From positions 1 to 17,690 of the forward strand of contig JACPVY010000473.1 in assembly GCA_016197345.1 (NCBI GenBank): a stretch of DNA of 17,690 nt, in the 5' to 3' direction. Of the stretch, positions 8,075 to 17,133 are shown in pieces (position 1 is the stretch's first letter; each line of letters starts with the position of its first letter). The notes below the pieces were generated by a model. The model worked only from the letters and a program-made list of their open reading frames with translations, made no database searches and was not told the origin of the DNA. The position numbers were made by a program, and so were the translations under genes. The stretch comes from Burkholderiales bacterium (GTDB lineage: Bacteria; Pseudomonadota; Gammaproteobacteria; Burkholderiales; Burkholderiaceae_D).

Positions 8075-8470
8075 GTGAAGGGCAATGTGGTTGATTTGGC
8101 CGTGGGTGTCATCATTGGTGGTGCGTTTGGCAAAATCGTTGATTCTCTCGTGCAAGACGTCGTTATGCCTGTCATCGGCAAATTGGTCGGTGGCCTGGAT
8201 TTTTCGAATATGTATATCCCGCTCAATGGTCAATCGGCTGGGTTGACACTGGTTGAGGCAAAAAAAGCTGGGGCGGTACTGGCGTATGGCAATTTTTTGA
8301 CGATCGCCCTCAATTTTCTGATTCTCGCTTTTGTGATTTTTCAAATGGTCCGTTTGATGAATCGCGCCCGTCCGCAACCCGCTCCCGCAGCGCCGCCACC
8401 GCCCGCCCCAACCCCTGAAGATGTGTTGTTATTGCGCGAAATTCGCGATTCTTTAAAGACACAGCGTTAA
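8075..8470 (+). CDS. mscL: Large-conductance mechanosensitive channel MscL, start region frameshifted
   Basis: MscL is the emergency osmotic release channel. TM1 with the pore lining ([20 protein letters not shown]), the periplasmic loop and TM2 ([19 protein letters not shown]) are intact, and the protein ends in the usual cytoplasmic helix after a Pro/Ala linker (ends RDSLKTQR). Upstream, the in-frame codons read AEFKEFAV, matching the conserved N-terminal amphipathic helix, but no ATG is in this frame before the TAA at 8035-8037. ATGs at 8043 and 8052 are one base out of frame. The second copy of a short direct repeat (AAATGCGGGAA, then AAATGCGGAA) lacks one G; restoring it gives MREFKEFAV in frame. 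As read, translation could only start at GTG 8075, losing that helix. It may be a pseudogene or a consensus error. Confidence 0.8.
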   Translation: MKGNVVDLAVGVIIGGAFGKIVDSLVQDVVMPVIGKLVGGLDFSNMYIPLNGQSAGLTLVEAKKAGAVLAYGNFLTIALNFLILAFVIFQMVRLMNRARPQPAPAAPPPPAPTPEDVLLLREIRDSLKTQR

Positions 8471-8560
8471 AAAGACCTACCCTATAGCCTGCCGTCGCGT
8501 CTTGGAATTTGGTGTGACGGCACCATATTTCCGCCATTCCCATTTTTCGACGAATCCATC

Positions 8561-9730
8561 ATGCAACGTTTATGGCTCTTATTTGCGCAAACTGTCACCG
8601 TCGGTTTGGCGCTGTGGTTTATTGTGCTGACCTTAAGGCCAGAATGGTTGGGGCAGCGTGGTATAGCAGGCGCGCCAAATGTGCATATCGCGCCGTCTGG
8701 CATCACGCTAGCAGAAGCGCCCGTTGGTGCCGCACAAGCCTCTTATAGCGAGGCTGCTAAGCGTGCGATGCCATCGGTCGTCAATATTTTCACGAGCAAA
8801 GAACCGGCCAATAAAAATCGTGGTTTGCAAGATCCTTTGCTACGCCGTTTTTTTGGTGATCGGCAAGATGGCGAAGATGAAAAGCAATCTAGCCTAGGTT
8901 CTGGTGTGATCGTCAGTGCGCAAGGCTATATTTTGACGAATAACCATGTGGTGGAAGCGGCCGATGAAATCGAGGTAGCCTTGGCTGATGGGCGCAAAGC
9001 TTCGGCGACTATTGTCGGCACCGACCCTGAAACGGATTTGGCGGTCATCAAGATCAATATGCAAAATCTGCCCGCTATTACGCTAGGGCATTCAGAAACG
9101 GCACATGTAGGCGATGTCGTGCTCGCGATTGGCAATCCATTCGGTGTTGGGCAAACAGTGACGATGGGCATCGTTTCGGCGCTAGGGCGCAATCACCTTG
9201 GTATCAATGCCTTCGAAAATTTTATTCAAACTGATGCGGCGATTAATCCTGGTAATTCGGGTGGCGCGCTGATCGACACGCAAGGTAATTTACTCGGAAT
9301 TAATTCGGCGATTTACTCGCGTAGTGGCGGCTCCTTGGGGATTGGCTTTGCGATTCCCACGACAACCGTGAAGATGGTGATGGAATCCATCATCAAATCT
9401 GGCCATGTGGTGCGTGGTTGGATTGGTGTCGAGCCACAAGATATCACCCCGGAATTAGCGGAAAGCTTTGGTCTGGTTCAAAAGAGTGGCGCAATCATTG
9501 CAGGCGTGTTGAAAAATGGTCCTGCTGACAAGGCAGGTGTGCGTCCTGGCGACATTTTGTTAGCGGTAGAAGGCAAACCAGTCGGTGATACCACTGAAAT
9601 GCTGAATTTGATCGCACAATTGACGCCCGGCTCAAAGGCGAAAATTTCAGTATTGCGCAAAAGTGAAAAAGTGGCGTTAGAAGTCTTGATAGGCAAGCGC
9701 CCGATATTAAAGCGCGATCCTGCGGAATAA
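8561..9730 (+). CDS. Deg/HtrA-family periplasmic serine protease with one PDZ domain (DegS/DegQ-like)
   Basis: The 389-residue protein has an N-terminal membrane anchor (~6-27), a trypsin-like domain with triad His129 (TNNHVVEAAD), Asp159 (TDPETDLAV) and Ser233 (GNSGG), and a single PDZ domain (~280-370, GVLKNGPADKAGVRPGDILL). Anchor plus one PDZ is the DegS layout; DegP and DegQ have two PDZ domains. DegS senses misfolded outer-membrane porins and cuts the anti-sigma factor RseA, but in betaproteobacteria this type is annotated simply as a Do-like protease, so the exact role is open. ATG at 8561 is chosen because it gives the complete anchor; its ribosome binding site is weak. A DUF2461 gene follows after 31 bases. 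Confidence 0.9.
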   Translation: MQRLWLLFAQTVTVGLALWFIVLTLRPEWLGQRGIAGAPNVHIAPSGITLAEAPVGAAQASYSEAAKRAMPSVVNIFTSKEPANKNRGLQDPLLRRFFGDRQDGEDEKQSSLGSGVIVSAQGYILTNNHVVEAADEIEVALADGRKASATIVGTDPETDLAVIKINMQNLPAITLGHSETAHVGDVVLAIGNPFGVGQTVTMGIVSALGRNHLGINAFENFIQTDAAINPGNSGGALIDTQGNLLGINSAIYSRSGGSLGIGFAIPTTTVKMVMESIIKSGHVVRGWIGVEPQDITPELAESFGLVQKSGAIIAGVLKNGPADKAGVRPGDILLAVEGKPVGDTTEMLNLIAQLTPGSKAKISVLRKSEKVALEVLIGKRPILKRDPAE

Positions 9731-9761
9731 GCGAAGGCGACTAGCGATAGGAGAAAATGCA

Positions 9762-10457
9762 ATGCATTTACGCGATTTAACGCAATTTTTGGCTGAGTTG
9801 AAAGAAAATAACAACCGCGCTTGGTTTGTCATGAACAAGCCGCGTTACGATATTTTGCGCGAAGAATTTTTGCGTGTGGTGGCGCAACTGATCGTGCAAT
9901 TGGCGAAAACTGACCCTGAAGTAACGCATTGCGACGCTAAAAAAGCTTTATTCCGCATTAATCGCGATGTCCGTTTTGGCGCTGATAAAAGCCCGTATAA
10001 AACGACTTTTTCGGCTTCCATCGTTCCTAGTGGCCGCAAAAAGCCGAGCGAAGGCGGCGGCCCGGCCTATTATTTTCACATCGATGCGAGCGGCACTTTA
10101 TTCATTGCGAGCGGTGAATATATGCCGCCACCTGAGCGTTTAAAGCAAATTCGTGAGCAAATCGTTGCAGATGAAAGCGGGTTTGGCAAAGTCTTGAAAA
10201 ATAAGAAATTGCTGGAAACCTTTGGCGGAATACAGATTGAGCGTGAGCGCCAGTTAGCGCGTCCACCGAAAGGCTATAGCGTCGATAGTCCACATTTGGA
10301 ATATCTGAAGTTGAAAGATTTCATGGTGTGGGTTGAGGCGCCTTTACAGCTCAGTAATGGCGAAGAGCTGGTCAAACATCTGGCCGACACTTACAAAAAT
10401 GCCTTGCCGCTCGTCTCTTGGTTGCGGACTTCGCTGCAATTGAACGACGCAGAATAG
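9762..10457 (+). CDS. DUF2461 / TIGR02453 family protein
   Basis: This 231-residue soluble protein belongs to the DUF2461 family, recognised by the N-terminal FLAELKENNNRAWFVMNKPRYD, the central RINRDVRFGADKSPYKT block (~65-82), AYYFHIDASGTLFIASGEY (~103-121) and a C-terminal helical segment. The biochemical function of the family is not established. AGGAG lies about 9 bases before the ATG. The gap to the upstream protease gene is only 31 bases, so the two are probably one transcript. A GC-rich hairpin with TTTT follows. Confidence 0.9.
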   Translation: MHLRDLTQFLAELKENNNRAWFVMNKPRYDILREEFLRVVAQLIVQLAKTDPEVTHCDAKKALFRINRDVRFGADKSPYKTTFSASIVPSGRKKPSEGGGPAYYFHIDASGTLFIASGEYMPPPERLKQIREQIVADESGFGKVLKNKKLLETFGGIQIERERQLARPPKGYSVDSPHLEYLKLKDFMVWVEAPLQLSNGEELVKHLADTYKNALPLVSWLRTSLQLNDAE

Positions 10458-10474
10458 CACCATTCCTATTCATG

Positions 10475-10501
10475 GCCGCTAGCAGCCTGCCGGCGGCTTT
10501 T
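10475..10501 (+). terminator. Probable terminator after the DUF2461 gene
   Basis: GCCGC (10475-10479) pairs with GCGGC (10493-10497), followed by TTTT. The stem is short with a 13-base loop, so strength is uncertain. It lies between convergent genes. Confidence 0.5.
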
Positions 10502-10511
10502 CCTATCGGTA

Positions 10512-10874
10512 TTACTTCTGCTCTGGCAGCGTAATTTCAAAAAACTCTACCATGATCACCGGCGTTGGTGTGGTTTCGCCTTGCGTCGTATTTTTGACGA
10601 TGACCGAACCTGTTTCTGGCATTTTGAAAATCACGTCTTGGGCCATGCCCGGCAGAATCAGGCTGCTTAAGAAAACGGGGACAGGGGGATGTGGCATGAA
10701 GCCAAATACGTTGACGCGCGCCACATGGCTGCTATCGAGATTGGTCGCTTGCACCCGATAAGCCTGCCCGGCTTTACCATCGAGTGAAACCAAGGCATTG
10801 GGATGCAAATGTGTTTGCTGTTGCGCTTTCACATGCACTGCGCCAGCCATTCTTTCTTCAAAAGTATGTCCCAT
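10512..10874 (-). CDS. Hypothetical protein, small beta-rich, cytoplasmic
   Basis: I do not recognise this 120-residue protein. The ATG at 10874 is well supported by AAGGAGAG 4-6 bases upstream; an in-frame start at 10904 lacks a site. There is no signal peptide or membrane segment. The sequence alternates hydrophobic residues as in a beta-sandwich (QAYRVQATNLDSSHVARVNV, then GSVIVKNTT and PVIMVEFFEI) and has a proline-rich loop HPPVPVF. It is the last gene of the b561-yceI-yceI run, 80 bases after the second yceI and separated from it by a strong inverted repeat, so it may be only partly co-transcribed. No function is proposed. Confidence 0.75.
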   Translation of the reverse strand: MGHTFEERMAGAVHVKAQQQTHLHPNALVSLDGKAGQAYRVQATNLDSSHVARVNVFGFMPHPPVPVFLSSLILPGMAQDVIFKMPETGSVIVKNTTQGETTPTPVIMVEFFEITLPEQK

Positions 10875-10897
10875 CGTGCTCTCCTTGGCTAAGGTGC

Positions 10898-10941
10898 GGG
10901 TCAAGCCGCGCTATTACGCTAGCGTGTGTGCGGCTCGACCC
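10898..10941. repeat. Strong 12-bp inverted repeat between yceI and the hypothetical gene
   Basis: The stem 10898-10909 with 10930-10941 is 12 pairs including one G-U. A smaller palindrome ACGCTAGCGT (10917-10926) sits in the loop. No U-tract follows on the minus strand. It could partly terminate the upstream transcript or protect its 3' end. Confidence 0.65.
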
Positions 10942-10954
10942 AGCGGTGCAGAGT

Positions 10955-11521
10955 TTAGTCTGCTTTGATTGCTTCGACTTGAATTTGCAAGCGTACTTCA
11001 GGGGCAAAACGTGGCGTGCCATAGCCTAAACCGAAGTCGGTGCGTTTGAATTCGGCAGTAGCGTCAGCGCCGCATACTTCTTTTTTCAGCATTGGATGTT
11101 CAATGCATTTGAATTTGCTGACATTCAGCGTCAATGGTTTTGTCACACCTAACAGCGTGAATTCACCTTCAACAGCGGTTAACTTGTCGCCATCAAACGT
11201 CAATTTCGAACCTTTAAATGTTGCGTTTGGAAATTTTGCGACGTTAAACATATCGGGTGTCTTGGCGTGCTCATTCATTTTAGCGTGGCCAAAGTCGATC
11301 GAATTGGTATCGACGGTGATATCTACCGAACCAGTTTTTGCTGCTTTATCGAGCACGATTTTGCCGCTGGTTTTGGTGAATTTGCCGCGCCACACCGAAA
11401 TACCCATGTGATCTGCTTCGAAGCTTGGATAGGTGTGATTCGGTTCGATGTTGTAGGTTGCAGCCATGCTTGATGCGCTAGCGGTAGCGAGTACGGCCAA
11501 TAAAATGGAACGAAGCTTCAT
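10955..11521 (-). CDS. YceI family periplasmic protein (first paralogue)
   Basis: The 188-residue protein has a cleavable signal peptide (MKLRSILLAVLATASASSMA, cut near ATYN) followed by a full-length YceI lipocalin-like beta-barrel: YNIEPNHTYPSFEADHMGIS, SGKIVLDKAAKTGSVDITVD, FPNATFKGSKLTF and FTLLGVTKPLTLNV. Family members bind polyisoprenoids such as ubiquinone-8 in the barrel, and some are induced by alkaline or osmotic stress. AGGAAAAC precedes the ATG. It is third in the run cytochrome b561, yceI, yceI; pairing with b561 suggests a role in periplasmic quinone or redox handling, which is inference. Confidence 0.93.
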   Translation of the reverse strand: MKLRSILLAVLATASASSMAATYNIEPNHTYPSFEADHMGISVWRGKFTKTSGKIVLDKAAKTGSVDITVDTNSIDFGHAKMNEHAKTPDMFNVAKFPNATFKGSKLTFDGDKLTAVEGEFTLLGVTKPLTLNVSKFKCIEHPMLKKEVCGADATAEFKRTDFGLGYGTPRFAPEVRLQIQVEAIKAD

Positions 11522-11579
11522 GTGTTTTCCTGAAAAAGTGTGTTAAATAAATGCAGACAATGATGGGAGATGGCCTGCT

Positions 11580-12152
11580 TTAAGGCGCTGCGCTGACACG
11601 GAATTTGATGACAACCTCATCGGCGACCATGCCAGTATCCTTCCATTCACCCTCGCCAATATTGAAGGCTAGGCGTTTGATGGGTAAGTTACCTTCAAAA
11701 ACAAAGGCATTACCTTCTTTTTTCAAGCTCAATGGAAAGCTGACATTGGCTGCTTTGCCTTTGATATTGAGTGAACCATTGACAGTCAGTTGAGTGGCCG
11801 AGTTGGCTTTGATACTGCTGGAGGTAAAGCTGGCTTTGGGGAATTTGGCGTTGTTGAACCATTCGGGTTTCAACACTTCAGAATTGAAATCGGGCGCGCC
11901 TAAATCAAAGCTGGCGATATCGATCTCAACCTTGGCTTTGGCAGCATCGGGCTTGGCGGCATCAAAATCAATATTGGCGCTAAATTTCTTGAATTTGCCT
12001 TCAACGGGCACGTTCATTTGCTTAAACACCGCCGTGACACTACTTTTTGCCGCATCTGTTTTGAGCGGTGCAGCTTGCGCGCTAAGGGCTAGACTAGCAG
12101 CGATGGTCGCTAGTGTTAGGTGCGTTAGGCGCAACATGGAGGGGTGTGACAT
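11580..12152 (-). CDS. YceI family periplasmic protein (second, diverged paralogue)
   Basis: The 190-residue protein has a signal peptide ending near LALSAQAA and a YceI barrel (AKSSVTAVFKQMNVPVEGKF, KVEIDIASFDLGAPDFNSEV, FPKASFTSSSIKA, then GNLPIKRLAFNIGEGEW). It is clearly diverged from its neighbour at 10955-11521 and lacks that copy's Cys pair near the C-terminus. The ATG at 12152, with AAAGGA 5 bases upstream, is preferred over the ATG at 12137, which has no site. It begins 14 bases after the b561 stop, so the two are almost certainly co-transcribed. Confidence 0.93.
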   Translation of the reverse strand: MSHPSMLRLTHLTLATIAASLALSAQAAPLKTDAAKSSVTAVFKQMNVPVEGKFKKFSANIDFDAAKPDAAKAKVEIDIASFDLGAPDFNSEVLKPEWFNNAKFPKASFTSSSIKANSATQLTVNGSLNIKGKAANVSFPLSLKKEGNAFVFEGNLPIKRLAFNIGEGEWKDTGMVADEVVIKFRVSAAP

Positions 12153-12166
12153 GCAAATCCTTTCGT

Positions 12167-12697
12167 TTATTTGAGCGGCAAAATCCGCTTAAAAATGCCA
12201 TCTTTTTCAATGAAGTGATGCTTGAATGCTGCGCCAACGTGGGCGAGAACGACGACTAACATGCCGTAGTTAATCAGCTCATGCACTTCTTTCAATATGA
12301 CTTTCAATTCTTTGTTCGGTTCAATAAAAACTGGCAAGGGGATGACACCGAGATAGACCACAGGCACACCCGCCGCTAAGCTATAAAAATAGCCGGAAAT
12401 AGGGGACAGGAAAAACAGCAGATAAAGCAAATGATGAACGCCATGCGCCGCTTTTTGTTGCCAAGCTGGCATAGACGCAGGATAGGGGGGGGCGGCGTGC
12501 TTGATGCGCCACAGCAGGCGGATACAGGCGAGGAGGAAGACCGTTACCCCCAGCCATTTATGCCAAGAATAGTATTTGAGTTTGGTGGGAGTGAGACCGG
12601 GAATATCGGTCATCGTGATGCCAAGAAAAAACGCGGCGATGATCAAGAGGGCCATCAACCAATGCAAAACCATCGTTGTTTTGGTGTAGCTTGTCAT
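12167..12697 (-). CDS. Cytochrome b561 (CybB-type, membrane quinol oxidoreductase)
   Basis: The 176-residue protein has four membrane helices with the histidines expected for two b hemes: VLHW (~11), YSWHKWLG (~42), AAHGVHHLLYL (~85) and KEVHELINYGMLVVVLAHVG (~135-150). E. coli CybB exchanges electrons between quinol and periplasmic acceptors. The ATG at 12697 has GAGG 5 bases upstream and starts the conserved TSYTKTTMVLHWLMA; an in-frame ATG at 12730 adds 11 residues without support. A run of eight G (12485-12492) lies in frame within the gene and does not disrupt it. It is the first gene of the b561-yceI-yceI operon. Confidence 0.92.
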   Translation of the reverse strand: MTSYTKTTMVLHWLMALLIIAAFFLGITMTDIPGLTPTKLKYYSWHKWLGVTVFLLACIRLLWRIKHAAPPYPASMPAWQQKAAHGVHHLLYLLFFLSPISGYFYSLAAGVPVVYLGVIPLPVFIEPNKELKVILKEVHELINYGMLVVVLAHVGAAFKHHFIEKDGIFKRILPLK

Positions 12698-12826
12698 ATT
12701 GCCTCGATCAAAAGCGAATCGTACATGCACGAACCGGGCGGTCTGCGCTGGAAAGCGTCAATATAACAAAGAAAACAAGATAATGTGTGTTGTGCGTCCC
12801 TACTTACCCAAAATTGGGTTGCTTAA

Positions 12827-12857
12827 CGTGGTAGCGGCGCACGATACCGCTACCACG
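12827..12857. repeat. Strong 11-bp hairpin downstream of purB
   Basis: CGTGGTAGCGG and CCGCTACCACG pair perfectly around a 9-base loop, about 70 bases past the purB stop on the minus strand. No U-tract follows directly. A smaller hairpin (12806-12819) lies beside it. It probably ends or stabilises the purB transcript and separates it from the b561 operon. Confidence 0.65.
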
Positions 12858-12907
12858 GTGTGGCTGAGTTGTAGCTAGCAGCCCCTCGCTGTACTTAATT
12901 GCTTTAG

Positions 12908-14171
<1,264 letters not shown>

Positions 14172-14179
14172 CTAGCAAA

Positions 14180-14188
14180 TGCTATACT
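14180..14188 (+). promoter_or_regulatory. Extended -10 promoter of the GST gene
   Basis: TGC followed by TATACT is an extended -10 element, 29 bases before the GST ATG. No -35 is present at 14160-14166; that sequence lies at the edge of the purB 5' deletion. Confidence 0.45.
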
Positions 14189-14216
14189 TCGCCAATCATT
14201 CAACTTGGTAGCGACT

Positions 14217-14840
14217 ATGAAACTGATTGGTTCTTTAACTAGCCCGTATGTACGCAAAGCCCGCATTGTTTTGGCGGAAAAAAAGCTCGATTACACGTTT
14301 GAATTAGATAATGTGTGGGCCGAGGGCAGCAAAGCGGCGCTCGCCAATCCGCTGGGCAAAGTTCCTTGCCTGATCATGGAAGATGGCGCCGTGCTGCATG
14401 ATTCACGCGTGATCGTGGAATATCTCGACACGTTAACGCCAGTTTGTAAGCTATTGCCAGCAAATGGCCGTGAGCGTGCAGAAGTCAAATGCTGGGAAGC
14501 GTTGGCGGACGGTGTGCTTGATGCGGGTGTACTGGTATTTCTCGAGAAGCTGTTGCGCGCGCCTGAGCAGCAAAGTCAGGTATGGATAGATCGTCAAATG
14601 AGCAAAATCAACGCTGGCTTGAAGCAAATGTCTCATGATTTAGCGGAACAAGCTTTTTGCACCGGCAATCACTATAGCTTGGCGGATGTAGCGGTCGGTT
14701 GCGCGCTAGGCTGGTTGGCGTTTCGTTTTCCAGAAATTAATTGGCGTGGCGACTATCCGAATTTGGCGAAATTGATGGATAAATTGTCCGAACGTGCCAC
14801 GTTCAAAGACACCATCCCCGTTCTACCGCCGCAAGCCTAA
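14217..14840 (+). CDS. Glutathione S-transferase family protein (YibF-like)
   Basis: The 207-residue protein has a thioredoxin-fold N-domain (MKLIGSLTSPYVRKARIVLA; cis-Pro in KVPCLI; glutathione-contact ED-like motif replaced by LHDSRVIVEYL at ~64-74) and a helical C-domain with the SLADVAVGCALGW folding motif (~155-168). The pattern resembles E. coli YibF and related small bacterial GSTs; the substrate is unknown. The ATG at 14217 matches the family start; a longer in-frame start at 14130 would run through purB sequence and is rejected. It is divergent from the purB remnant. Confidence 0.9.
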   Translation: MKLIGSLTSPYVRKARIVLAEKKLDYTFELDNVWAEGSKAALANPLGKVPCLIMEDGAVLHDSRVIVEYLDTLTPVCKLLPANGRERAEVKCWEALADGVLDAGVLVFLEKLLRAPEQQSQVWIDRQMSKINAGLKQMSHDLAEQAFCTGNHYSLADVAVGCALGWLAFRFPEINWRGDYPNLAKLMDKLSERATFKDTIPVLPPQA

Positions 14841-14849
14841 TTTTTTAGC

Positions 14850-14870
14850 AGGTGGGCGCGCTGCCCACCT
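14850..14870 (+). terminator. GC-rich hairpin between convergent GST and bfr genes
   Basis: AGGTGGGC and GCCCACCT form an 8-bp stem around GCGCT, 10 bases after the GST stop. There is no T-run after it on either strand (a T6 run precedes it), so it is a poor canonical terminator but the only candidate in this 54-base gap. Confidence 0.5.
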
Positions 14871-14894
14871 TGCACATGCTTCATAGCGCCTCTA

Positions 14895-15371
14895 TTACGA
14901 GGCTGCGCCCATCTGGCTTTGCAAATAATTTTGCAGGCCTATCTTGTCGATCAAATCAAGCTGGGTTTCTAGCCAGTCGATATGTTCTTCGGTATCTTCC
15001 AAAATTGCAGTCAGAATGTCGCGCGAGACATAATCTGCCGCTTTTTCACAGACGGCGATGCCATCGCGTACCGTGTGTTGCGCCGCCATCTCTAGTTTCA
15101 AATCGCAGCTAATCATTTCAGCGACGTTTTCACCTATCATCACTTTGTGCATCGCTTGAATATTCGGCAAGCCTTCCAGCATCAGCACGCGTTCGATCAA
15201 TTTATCGGCGTGCTTCATTTCACCTATCGACTCGTCATATTCCTTCTTGCCTAACTTATCAAAGCCCCAGTTTTTATACATGCGGGCATGCAGAAAATAT
15301 TGATTAATCGCGGTTAATTCATTGGTTAGCTGTGCGTTGAGAACCTTGATGACGCCGGTATCACCTTTCAT
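14895..15371 (-). CDS. bfr: Bacterioferritin
   Basis: The 158-residue protein aligns without gaps to E. coli Bfr. It forms a 24-subunit iron-storage shell with heme between subunit pairs. Ferroxidase ligands Glu18, Tyr25, Glu51, His54, Glu94 and His130 are present, as is the heme ligand Met52. Position 127, Glu in E. coli, is Thr here ([13 protein letters not shown]). The ATG at 15371 has AGGAGC upstream; a longer frame to 15473 has no site and is not homologous. A Bfd ferredoxin that would release the stored iron is encoded 1.8 kb upstream. Iron (Fur) control is expected, but only a half-site is seen. Confidence 0.95.
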   Translation of the reverse strand: MKGDTGVIKVLNAQLTNELTAINQYFLHARMYKNWGFDKLGKKEYDESIGEMKHADKLIERVLMLEGLPNIQAMHKVMIGENVAEMISCDLKLEMAAQHTVRDGIAVCEKAADYVSRDILTAILEDTEEHIDWLETQLDLIDKIGLQNYLQSQMGAAS

Positions 15372-15434
15372 GGGAAGCTCCTGTGCTTGAGTGGGGGCGT
15401 AGCAACGCAGAATAGCGTTTGCCGAATGACAGAA

Positions 15435-15441
15435 TGATAAT
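15435..15441. promoter_or_regulatory. Possible Fur half-site upstream of bfr
   Basis: TGATAAT, the left half of the 7-1-7 Fur consensus, is perfect, but the right half is not. It lies 64 bases before the bfr start, a sensible place. Weak evidence only. Confidence 0.2.
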
Positions 15442-15530
15442 CCGAGAAATGCCTCTCGCACGGGTTTTCTCAAAAAAATGTTTCTGCCTGCGGTTTCGCC
15501 TCGTGACGAAAAGCACTAGACAACCTTACG

Positions 15531-16286
15531 CTACACCGCCAACAAGAAATACAGCGTCCCTAGCAAAGCGCCGATGCTGGTCAACACGCCTAGCGTACGA
15601 ACGGTGTGTAATTGTGTCCACAGCAAAAAGCCCGTCAGTGATAGCAAAATCATGCTGCCAGCAATGCTATCGACCAACAAAATCCAAAAAACATTCACGC
15701 CTGTCCCTGTATGTAGGCGTGTCAGCATGCCGATGAAACTAGCGTCACTTTTATCTAATTTCACAAAGTGATTGCCGACATAATATTCCGCGTTAAAACT
15801 ATGCTGAGGGTTGTGCATAGACACATTCCAACGCTCAGGTTGTTGCACTTCACGATCCGCCCAGATCACTTTTTTCGCTTCTTGCTTGCGCACATTGGGT
15901 TCGCCCACAGGCACGAAATGCAATTCTTTTTGCAGCCAAAGCGACATCTGCTGCGGATTTTGAAACATGGGAGTTGGTAGCGCTAATTGCACAGTGGTTT
16001 GTTGTGAGCGCTCGATAGGAATTTTCATCACGCTACGGTGGTTGAGCAAAATGCCAGTAGCGCCAAACATCAAACCCAATAGTGCGCCCCACAATCCCAA
16101 ATACAAATGCGTGGTACGTAACCATGCTAAGAATACAGCGCGGCGCGAACGGCGACGTTTGTGCGGTGGCGTTTGTTCCCCGCTTGAACCTGTCCCTTTT
16201 TCAGGTTCGCGAGCGCGGCTTTCGGCAAATGGCAGAATGGTCGCACTGTGGTTGGGTGTTTGTGGCAGCGGCGATTGAGTGCTCAA
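15531..16286 (-). CDS. PepSY-associated membrane protein
   Basis: The 251-residue protein has a basic Pro-rich cytoplasmic N-terminus (HKRRRSRR at ~42-49), a first helix (LYLGLWGALLGLMFGATGIL, ~61-80) with the NHRSVMKIP motif typical of PepSY-TM proteins, a periplasmic part (~85-190) with HNPQHSFNAEYYVGN, then LTRLHTGTGVNVFWILLVDS and two further helices to the C-terminus. Members often accompany siderophore or heme uptake and ferric-reductase genes, which fits the bfr and bfd neighbours. The start is TTG at 16286 with AGGGGA 4 bases upstream; no ATG or GTG is available in frame before the TGA near 16327. Confidence 0.82.
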   Translation of the reverse strand: MSTQSPLPQTPNHSATILPFAESRAREPEKGTGSSGEQTPPHKRRRSRRAVFLAWLRTTHLYLGLWGALLGLMFGATGILLNHRSVMKIPIERSQQTTVQLALPTPMFQNPQQMSLWLQKELHFVPVGEPNVRKQEAKKVIWADREVQQPERWNVSMHNPQHSFNAEYYVGNHFVKLDKSDASFIGMLTRLHTGTGVNVFWILLVDSIAGSMILLSLTGFLLWTQLHTVRTLGVLTSIGALLGTLYFLLAV

Positions 16287-16410
16287 TGTGTCCCCTATTT
16301 TCGAATCAGAAGATGGCGGATGGGATGTAAATCAACGTGAATCACTTCGCAACGCGCTTTGCTCGCGTCAGCGCAGAATTGGCTGGCATCGAGCAGCGCT
16401 AAATACCCGT

Positions 16411-16881
16411 TTATTTTGTCTTGGGTGCTGAATTTTTCAACGCTGTCTCAGCTTTGGTATTTGACGCTGTTGACGCTGCACTAGCGGATGTCGTGGCTGA
16501 ACCTGCACTTGCAGCAGCGCTACTAGCGGGATTTGCCGATGGTGTGGGTGTGGTTGAAGCATCAGTCGCCGCAACTTTCGCGCTAGCCGATGCTGCCTGT
16601 GTAGCTTGGTTTGGTTTGGCGGCAGGGGGTGTGGATGGCTGTGCTGGTGGAATGACTGTCACATAAACGATTTCAGGCTGAAACAGTAGTTTTGCACGTT
16701 TCATCATGTTGTCATTCATCGCAAACGCTAAGGCGATATGGATCACGATAATCACGGAAACGACAATGATCGTGGTGCGATACGACTTTTTTGGCTTCGG
16801 CGCATCGATTTTATCCAGCGCATCTTGTACGTGAAACGGTAAATCTGAGGTCTTTATTTTTGATTTCATGTCGGCGGTCAT
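16411..16881 (-). CDS. Hypothetical single-pass protein with Ala/Ser/Thr/Pro-rich tail, TonB-N-terminus-like
   Basis: The 156-residue protein has a short cytoplasmic part, one membrane helix (YRTTIIVVSVIIVIHIALAF, ~34-53), a PEIVYVTVIPPAQPSTPP stretch and then a long low-complexity Ala/Ser/Thr/Pro tail ending in Lys. Helix plus a hydrophobic strand and proline-rich linker resembles the start of TonB energy transducers, but no TonB C-terminal domain follows. I do not assign a function. The start could be ATG 16881 or 16869; neither has a clear ribosome binding site, and an upstream GTG at 16941 is less likely. A different frame stays open across its end (16295-16447). Confidence 0.6.
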   Translation of the reverse strand: MTADMKSKIKTSDLPFHVQDALDKIDAPKPKKSYRTTIIVVSVIIVIHIALAFAMNDNMMKRAKLLFQPEIVYVTVIPPAQPSTPPAAKPNQATQAASASAKVAATDASTTPTPSANPASSAAASAGSATTSASAASTASNTKAETALKNSAPKTK

Positions 16882-17133
16882 TGATGGAAATCGGGTGCAT
16901 AACGTCTGGCTCGTGCCAGCACAATCGCAGCGGAACGACACTGCGGATGTACCTGATCCCCTCTTTTAGCTGCGCTAGGTGGAAAATTCCCACCAGCATT
17001 CAGGAAGCGCCTATTTTAACGCGTTGCCAAGAGAAGTAAGCGATTGAGCAGAATTCAAGGCCCAACTCGCGCCTATGGTCTAAGACAAAGCGCTTGAAAT
17101 CCATTACAACAGACATTGCAAATTCTAATGAGC
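16882..17133. other. Intergenic stretch between bfd and the TonB-like gene
   Basis: About 250 bases hold no recognisable gene. A small GGTGG/CCACC hairpin lies at 16978-16994. The promoter of the downstream minus-strand gene should be here, but no convincing hexamer pair was found. Confidence 0.45.

Noticed and set aside
12485..12492. G8 run in the b561 gene as a frameshift or phase-variation site
   Set aside because: The frame is intact and conserved through the run; no alternative frame is meaningful.
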